Notes under the pieces: model-generated | Database searches by the model: none | What the model was told of the DNA's origin: nothing | Seen by the model: the letters and a program-made list of their open reading frames with translations, nothing else | Program-made: the position numbers and the translations under genes | In this document: positions 15,114 through 19,416 of the stretch, one piece after another | How the letters are laid out: the number at the start of each line of letters is the position of its first letter | Position numbering within the stretch: position 1 is the first letter of the stretch | Assembly (NCBI GenBank): GCA_036562755.1 | Contig: DATCJN010000031.1 | Span: forward strand, 1 to 19,416 | Direction of reading: 5' to 3' | DNA length: 19,416 nucleotides | Source of the DNA: DUVY01 sp036562755 | GTDB lineage: Bacteria; Bacillota; Clostridia; Christensenellales; DUVY01

Positions 15114-17063
15114 ATGGATAATTACATAAATAGCGATTTAATTAGGGGCAATATTGACACAATAATCCTTCGTTCCCTATCCGAAGGCGATAAATACGGC
15201 TACGAAATTCTAAAAGAAATCGAGTCAAAAACTCAAGGCGAATATATACTAAAACAACCTACCCTATATAGTTGTCTAAAAAGGCTTGAACAGCAAGGAT
15301 ATATTACATCGTTTTGGGGTCAAATTACATTAGGCGGAAGAAGAAAATATTATAGATTAACGCCCGCCGGCAAAGAATATTTTGAAAAAGTCCAGGCCGA
15401 TTGGGAATATTCGCGCGCTTTAATTGATAAGCTTATAGCCAAAAGAAGAAATAACCCTCAAAACGATTATCAATCTTTTTCTCAAGATTTTAATCAAGAA
15501 AATGATATTCAATCTACCAATTCTGAAACTAATGCTTTTATTAGACATTTTGAAGTAGATAATCAGGCTAGCGAACATCAAACATCAGAAAATGAAAGAG
15601 ATTTTGATAAGGAACTAAATCAAGGCAGCGAAGATAAAAGCGAAAATGTTAATGATCAATCCGAAAATACTGTTGATAATCAAAACGTTTCTAGCGCAAA
15701 TTATTCGATAAATGAAATTAAAGAAGCTATTAATAAAGATAATGAAGTTTCCGAGCAAGAAAGAACAGAAGAAAAAAAGCAAATCTTTATTGTAGCGAAA
15801 TCTAAAGATGAAAACAAAAACGAAAACCATGCCAATGAAAATATAAAACCCCAAGGCATAGCCATATACATTCCTTTAAAAGGAAAACCTATTTACGCTA
15901 AAAGCGAAAGGGTTTTGGCTGAGTTTTCATCCTCAGAACAAAGCGTTAGTCCAAGAGATTTTACGCCTAAAGTTTCAGAGAAAACTTTGGAGCAAGAAAG
16001 CGTTACAAATAATAATCCCAAATCTTCTATTACCTTTAACCAACAGTCCCAGTTATCATTTATAAAATCCGAACCTAAAGAAGATTTAGTGGATAACAGC
16101 TTAATAGGCGCTACCAAAATAAATTATAACGCTGACGATGTGTTTTTTGCCAATCAGCTTTCAAACAAATATAGTTATAAGTCTTACGAAGATTTGATGC
16201 TTGAACAGAAAATGGAATTATTTAAAGAGAATATAACCAAATATAAAAAAGCGTCAAATCATCAAGAATCTATTAACTCTCAAGAATCCGCGCTGGAAGA
16301 AAAGTTATATTCTCTACCCAATGATTTTGTCCCTGAATTTACCGATACGGCGTCCTCCGCTTCGGGCGTTACCTTTAGTTCCATTGAAGAGGCTCAGCAA
16401 GCGCTTAAGATTGAAAAGCAATATAAAAATGTTTTAGGCAAACTTTTTGACAATAAAAACAAAGACGAAATAAAACTTGAAAAGCCCGTCAAGGCTGAGC
16501 CGCAAGAAGAATTAAAATATAATAAAGTCGATAACAATACTTTCAATAATAATTATTATACTCGTAATTATAGCGATATTAAGGTATCTCCATTTTCAAA
16601 ACACACTATAAGCGAATACTATAGTTCTTATTATGTCTATTATGCTAAATTTAAATTAGCGCAATCTTTGATATTCGCAGCAATTATGTTGCTTATTGAT
16701 ATAGGCTTATATTTTTTATTTAACGCTTTAAAATTAAAATTAGCTATGGGTTATTACTTTGCCGGCGGTTTAATAGCCGCTTTGTTTGCGTTAATTTCTA
16801 TTTTGACTTCTTTTTATAAAACAAATCTAAAAAAGAAAGTATATTATGATTTTGGAAAAGATATATTAAAAAAGTTTTATTTATGGCTGGTTATCAGCGC
16901 GGCATTTATTCTAGGCTTTTATCTAGCGGATAAAAATTTATTTGCAGACTTAATTCATTTTTCAAAAGCGCTATTTGCTATAAGTCTTTCTTTTAGTCTA
17001 TTAATCCTGCCAGTTATAGCAAAAATAATGTTAAAACTTAAGGCTTTTTCAGTAAAGGCGTAA
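15114..17063 (+). CDS. Membrane-tethered PadR-family transcriptional regulator
   Basis: The N-terminal 100 residues are a PadR winged helix: GNIDTIILRSLSEGDKYGYE, then PTLYSCLKRLEQQGYI and LGGRRKYYRLTPAG. From about 115 to 505 the chain is a low-complexity linker rich in Glu, Asn, Ser, Gln and Lys with no domain I can name. The last 140 residues hold four hydrophobic helices (about 518-540, 547-569, 588-606, 620-642), separated by short charged loops. I chose ATG 15114 (649 residues) because family members begin a few residues before the conserved IRGN; upstream in-frame ATGs would place hydrophobic residues before the DNA-binding domain. An even number of helices predicts both ends inside, so the wing can reach DNA. 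Typical PadR proteins are 100-180 residues. The likely role is a one-component membrane sensor; its signal and targets are unknown. Confidence 0.85.
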   Translation: MDNYINSDLIRGNIDTIILRSLSEGDKYGYEILKEIESKTQGEYILKQPTLYSCLKRLEQQGYITSFWGQITLGGRRKYYRLTPAGKEYFEKVQADWEYSRALIDKLIAKRRNNPQNDYQSFSQDFNQENDIQSTNSETNAFIRHFEVDNQASEHQTSENERDFDKELNQGSEDKSENVNDQSENTVDNQNVSSANYSINEIKEAINKDNEVSEQERTEEKKQIFIVAKSKDENKNENHANENIKPQGIAIYIPLKGKPIYAKSERVLAEFSSSEQSVSPRDFTPKVSEKTLEQESVTNNNPKSSITFNQQSQLSFIKSEPKEDLVDNSLIGATKINYNADDVFFANQLSNKYSYKSYEDLMLEQKMELFKENITKYKKASNHQESINSQESALEEKLYSLPNDFVPEFTDTASSASGVTFSSIEEAQQALKIEKQYKNVLGKLFDNKNKDEIKLEKPVKAEPQEELKYNKVDNNTFNNNYYTRNYSDIKVSPFSKHTISEYYSSYYVYYAKFKLAQSLIFAAIMLLIDIGLYFLFNALKLKLAMGYYFAGGLIAALFALISILTSFYKTNLKKKVYYDFGKDILKKFYLWLVISAAFILGFYLADKNLFADLIHFSKALFAISLSFSLLILPVIAKIMLKLKAFSVKA

Positions 17064-17085
17064 TATCTATTACGCCTATTTATTT
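17056..17085 (+). terminator. Terminator overlapping the PadR-like stop codon
   Basis: AGGCGTAATA (17056-17065) and TATTACGCCT (17068-17077) are a perfect 10-bp inverted repeat followed by a T-rich stretch. The stop codon TAA (17061-17063) lies inside the first arm. The convergent DedA-like gene ends at 17089, so the hairpin may serve both. Confidence 0.75.
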
Positions 17086-17088
17086 TTA

Positions 17089-17973
17089 TTATCTTCTATA
17101 TTTTCTTTTTTTTCTTCCGCCAAATATTTTGCTTAGAGCGTTACTTAGTTGATATTGATATTTATTTAACAAATAGAAAAAATATAATAAAGCAACGGAT
17201 ATCGCAATCCATGCTACAATTCCCCATCCTTTATAAGGGATGATATCCCCCGTTCCCAAATAACACATGAAGGCAACAGTAATAGGTCTGGTTATCAAGA
17301 CCGCGAATATAAAAAATCCCCAAGACATTGTTGTAATCCCGGCGACCATACATAAGATATCATCGGGGAAAAAAGGAAAAAGCAACATTAATATGAGCAT
17401 ATATTTGCCTTTATTGCTTAATAGCCTTCTGTATTCAATCGCTTTATCTTTGCCTACTATCCACTCAACAAGTCTTTTTCCGAAAATTCTTCCTATCGCA
17501 AACGCCGCAAAAGAGCCTAAACAAACTCCCAGCGAGCCCAGCAAAAAAGCCAAAGTTGGCCCATACAGCGCTACGCCTACTAAGTTAAGCACTATGGAAG
17601 GCAGGGGCAAAAACACCACTTGAATTATTTGAGCCAAAATAAATACGGCCATACCCCAAAAGCCGGTGCTTAATATAAAGTTTTTAATTAGCTCCATATT
17701 GGTAAGGTTTTGTAAAGCCCCTGAAACAATCAGCGCAATATAACTGCCCGCAAATACAAACATCATTATATTAAATGTAAATGTCAGTTTGATAAGACTC
17801 TCAAATTGATAAAACTTTAATAAAAGCATTCCTAATAAAAGTAAAAAGTTGATAGCCTGAATAATAATATAAGCCGATAGGGGCAATTTATTGGAAAAAA
17901 AATATACCCCTAAAATCATGATCGCGCTTATGGCTACCGAAATATATATTAAGTTCTTTACGGATTTGCTCAT
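17089..17973 (-). CDS. TVP38/TMEM64 (DedA/VTT-domain) membrane protein
   Basis: This 294-residue integral membrane protein has the VTT/SNARE-associated domain shared by TVP38, TMEM64 and DedA proteins; several members are implicated in lipid scrambling or undecaprenyl phosphate recycling. Three N-terminal hydrophobic helices (about 8-27, 32-52, 63-85) precede the VTT domain (about 110-240). Its re-entrant and core motifs are visible as LPLPSIVLNLVGVALYGP, GRIFGKRLVEW and PFFPDDILCMVAG. The C-terminus is strongly basic (KKRKYRR). It is third in the proC-rnhA-DedA minus-strand series but is separated from rnhA by 62 bp holding a long hairpin that covers its SD (AAAGG, only 4 bases before ATG). 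The transported substrate is not predictable. Confidence 0.86.
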   Translation of the reverse strand: MSKSVKNLIYISVAISAIMILGVYFFSNKLPLSAYIIIQAINFLLLLGMLLLKFYQFESLIKLTFTFNIMMFVFAGSYIALIVSGALQNLTNMELIKNFILSTGFWGMAVFILAQIIQVVFLPLPSIVLNLVGVALYGPTLAFLLGSLGVCLGSFAAFAIGRIFGKRLVEWIVGKDKAIEYRRLLSNKGKYMLILMLLFPFFPDDILCMVAGITTMSWGFFIFAVLITRPITVAFMCYLGTGDIIPYKGWGIVAWIAISVALLYFFYLLNKYQYQLSNALSKIFGGRKKRKYRR

Positions 17974-17974
17974 A

Positions 17975-18016
17975 AAACCTTTGCTTTAGATATTATATGT
18001 CTAAAGGCAAAGGTTT
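17975..18016 (-). promoter_or_regulatory. Long hairpin covering the SD of the DedA-like gene
   Basis: AAACCTTTGC plus TTTAGA (17975-17990) pairs with TCTAAA plus GCAAAGGTTT (18000-18016), 16 bp with one bulged base and a 9-base loop. In a minus-strand transcript reading from rnhA, the 3' arm holds the SD AAAGG and ends two bases before ATG. It could be a weak terminator of rnhA (only four T follow) or a translation block. The loop contains TATAAT on the minus strand. Confidence 0.55.
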
Positions 18017-18035
18017 AATTATAATTAATAAAAAA

Positions 18036-18488
18036 TTAAGATTTGGAAAATTCAGACAACTTTTTTATTTCTTCCCGCGCGATTTTATCGCAGCGATTGT
18101 TATATTCGTTATCGCTATGCCCTTTTACCTTGTGCCAAGTAACATCGTGTTTAGATGCATATAGAATTAAATCCTGCCACAAATCAATATTCTTCACGTC
18201 ATCGTTTGAGGCGGTTTTCCAATTATTTGATTTCCATTTGTCCAACCATTTGTTGTTAATGGAGTCAATAACATAGGCCGAGTCGCTGTAAATGTTCACT
18301 TTACAGCGTTCTTTTAGCGCTTTTAGAGCGTAAATAATGGCAAATAATTCCATGCGGTTATTGGTCGTATTGGGAAACGAACCGCTCAAGATCTTCTCTG
18401 TTCCTTTATAGATAAGAATAGCCGCCCAGCCTCCTATTCCAGGATTTCCGCTGCAAGCCCCGTCTGTATAAATAGTCACTTCTTTCAT
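18036..18488 (-). CDS. rnhA: Ribonuclease HI
   Basis: This enzyme degrades the RNA strand of RNA-DNA hybrids, acting on R-loops and replication primers. The 150-residue protein carries the full catalytic set at nearly E. coli numbering: Asp9 in YTDGACSGNPG, Glu47 in NNRMELFA, Asp69 in YSDSAYVID, His124 in KGHSDNEYNN, and Asp134 in RCDKIARE. The basic handle region with three Trp residues (about 81-90) is present, as in E. coli. The ATG overlaps the proC stop (ATGA, 18485-18488), so translation is coupled to proC. Confidence 0.97.
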   Translation of the reverse strand: MKEVTIYTDGACSGNPGIGGWAAILIYKGTEKILSGSFPNTTNNRMELFAIIYALKALKERCKVNIYSDSAYVIDSINNKWLDKWKSNNWKTASNDDVKNIDLWQDLILYASKHDVTWHKVKGHSDNEYNNRCDKIAREEIKKLSEFSKS

Positions 18489-19279
18489 TTGTTGTCCTCT
18501 GACAGCATGATTGATTTTTTATATGCGGCTTCGACGGCCGTTTGGATTATTTTTTCAAAATCGTGTTGCTTTAGCGTGTTAATCGCTTCAATAGTCGTTC
18601 CGCCTTTAGAACATACGGCGTCAATCATATCTTGAATTTTTTGATTAGGATGCTTTTGCACCATTTTAACGCCGCCCAAAACGGTTTGTAAAGTAAGTTG
18701 ACGCGATTCTTCGCTGGAAAGACCGATTTTTTCGCCTGCCTTAATTAAGGAATCGATAAAATAATATACATATGCTATACCGCTGCCAGATATCGCGGTT
18801 ACAGCGTCCATTTTTTCTTCTTCTAGAATAACAACTTTGCCTATGCGGCTAAATAAATAAATAACAAAATCTTGGATTGTCTGCGAGGCATTATAGAAAG
18901 ATATTCCCGAGCAAGACTCGTTTATTTTGGCTCCTAAATTAGGCATGATTCTGGCGATAGCGCCTATATTGGGTAAATATTTTAAAAGCTTGGAAATTTT
19001 TATACCCGCCATTATGGATATTAAAGTTTGTCGATTGGTGATATACGGCGCTATTTCCGCTAAAATAGAAGCGGAGTCTTTTGGTTTTACCGCGATTAAT
19101 ATGAATTCGCAGTTTTGGGCGAGATATTTATTATCAAAGATTATTTCAACATTATGTGTGTTAAGAGTTGGCGCGTCCAAAGTACTTACCAATATACGCC
19201 CTTCAAAATCGTCCTTTATGCCGCTCAAAATCGCGCCGCCCATATTGCCTAAACCAATAATTCCTAATTTGTATTTCAT
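18485..19279 (-). CDS. proC: Pyrroline-5-carboxylate reductase
   Basis: This is the last step of proline synthesis, NAD(P)H-dependent reduction of 1-pyrroline-5-carboxylate. The 264-residue cytoplasmic protein starts with the Rossmann motif IIGLGNMGGAI. ILIAVKPKD and RIMPNLGAKI follow in the nucleotide-binding half. The C-terminal dimer domain has AISGSGIAYVYYFIDSL, and the family signature ends CSKGGTTIEAI. SD AAGGCG lies about 8 bases upstream of ATG. It is first in a minus-strand series with rnhA. No proA or proB is nearby. Confidence 0.96.
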   Translation of the reverse strand: MKYKLGIIGLGNMGGAILSGIKDDFEGRILVSTLDAPTLNTHNVEIIFDNKYLAQNCEFILIAVKPKDSASILAEIAPYITNRQTLISIMAGIKISKLLKYLPNIGAIARIMPNLGAKINESCSGISFYNASQTIQDFVIYLFSRIGKVVILEEEKMDAVTAISGSGIAYVYYFIDSLIKAGEKIGLSSEESRQLTLQTVLGGVKMVQKHPNQKIQDMIDAVCSKGGTTIEAINTLKQHDFEKIIQTAVEAAYKKSIMLSEDNK

Positions 19280-19298
19280 ATTTTTTCGCCTTTTATTA

Positions 19299-19327
19299 TT
19301 GACTAATAATTTACATTATTATATAAT
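19299..19327 (+). promoter_or_regulatory. Promoter of tRNA-Trp
   Basis: TTGACT (19299-19304) and a perfect TATAAT (19322-19327) are spaced by 17 bp. Transcription would begin near 19334, 8 bases before the tRNA. On the opposite strand a second TATAAT (19323-19318) overlaps this -10 box and may belong to a promoter reading toward proC. Confidence 0.75.
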
Positions 19328-19341
19328 ATCAAAGTAAATTT

Positions 19342-19416
19342 AGGGGAATGGCTCAATGGTAGAGTAGCGGTCTCCAAAACCGTTGGTTGGGGGTTCGAGT
19401 CCCTCTTCCCCTGCCA
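19342..19416 (+). tRNA. tRNA-Trp (anticodon CCA)
   Basis: The cloverleaf folds completely. Acceptor stem AGGGGAA (19342-19348) pairs with TTCCCCT (19406-19412). The D stem is GCTC/GAGT and the anticodon stem GCGGT/ACCGT. Loop CTCCAAA (19372-19378) has anticodon CCA at 19374-19376. The T stem is GGGGG/CCCTC with loop TTCGAGT. Discriminator G is at 19413 and CCA is encoded at 19414-19416, the last bases of the window. It decodes UGG and is the expected ligand of the T-box upstream of trpE. Confidence 0.97.

Noticed and set aside
17267..17623. 118-codon open frame antisense to the DedA-like gene
   Set aside because: The minus strand encodes a clear VTT-domain protein; the antisense frame has no SD or recognisable motif.
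18927..19337. 136-codon open frame antisense to proC
   Set aside because: proC is certain from its motifs, and this frame lacks an SD and family motifs; it is a shadow of proC codon usage.

Overview
The window looks like chromosomal DNA from a low-GC, AT-rich Gram-positive bacterium of the Clostridia type (Bacillota). Evidence for this is strong purine-rich Shine-Dalgarno sites, sigma-A-like TTGACA/TATAAT promoters, a T-box riboswitch, a clostridial-type GH3 glucosidase with its C-terminal extension, and a FatA/B-like acyl-ACP thioesterase. I cannot name a genus. I see no phage, insertion sequence, CRISPR array or rRNA. Most genes are housekeeping or small metabolic units.

Layout. 1-521: 3' part of a metallo-beta-lactamase-fold hydrolase whose reading frame breaks just before its last metal-binding motif. 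561-2992: a promoter, a tryptophan T-box leader (specifier TGG) and trpE-trpG. 3083-5440: an intracellular GH3 beta-glucosidase. 5647-6243: a nitroreductase with a perfect 19-bp palindrome over its predicted transcription start. 6335-7003 (minus) and 7124-9482 (plus): a divergent Crp/Fnr-type regulator facing rhodanese, CoA-disulfide reductase-rhodanese fusion and thioredoxin genes, which together suggest persulfide/polysulfide handling. 9579-11829: an M19 dipeptidase overlapping purB. 11830-12349: 520 bp without a convincing gene.

14933 down to 12350 (minus): acyl-ACP thioesterase, YgjP-type metallopeptidase and an unrecognised lipoprotein. 15114-17063 (plus): the most unusual gene, a PadR-type winged helix joined by about 390 residues of low-complexity linker to a four-helix membrane domain, which looks like a membrane-tethered transcription factor. 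19279 down to 17089 (minus): proC, rnhA and a TVP38/DedA-like membrane protein, with a long hairpin over the start of the last gene. 19342-19416: tRNA-Trp(CCA) with its own promoter; the window ends on its CCA.

The tRNA and the T-box form a matched pair. The anticodon CCA fits specifier TGG, and discriminator G fits the variable C of the T-box TGGC bulge, so both partners of the predicted tryptophan-starvation switch are present here.

The best candidates for something undescribed are the membrane-tethered PadR protein with its apparently leaderless promoter, the cysteine-bearing Crp-family regulator over the persulfide genes, the nitroreductase palindrome, and the start-codon hairpin of the DedA-like gene. 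Functional statements rest on motif reading only; no database search was run.
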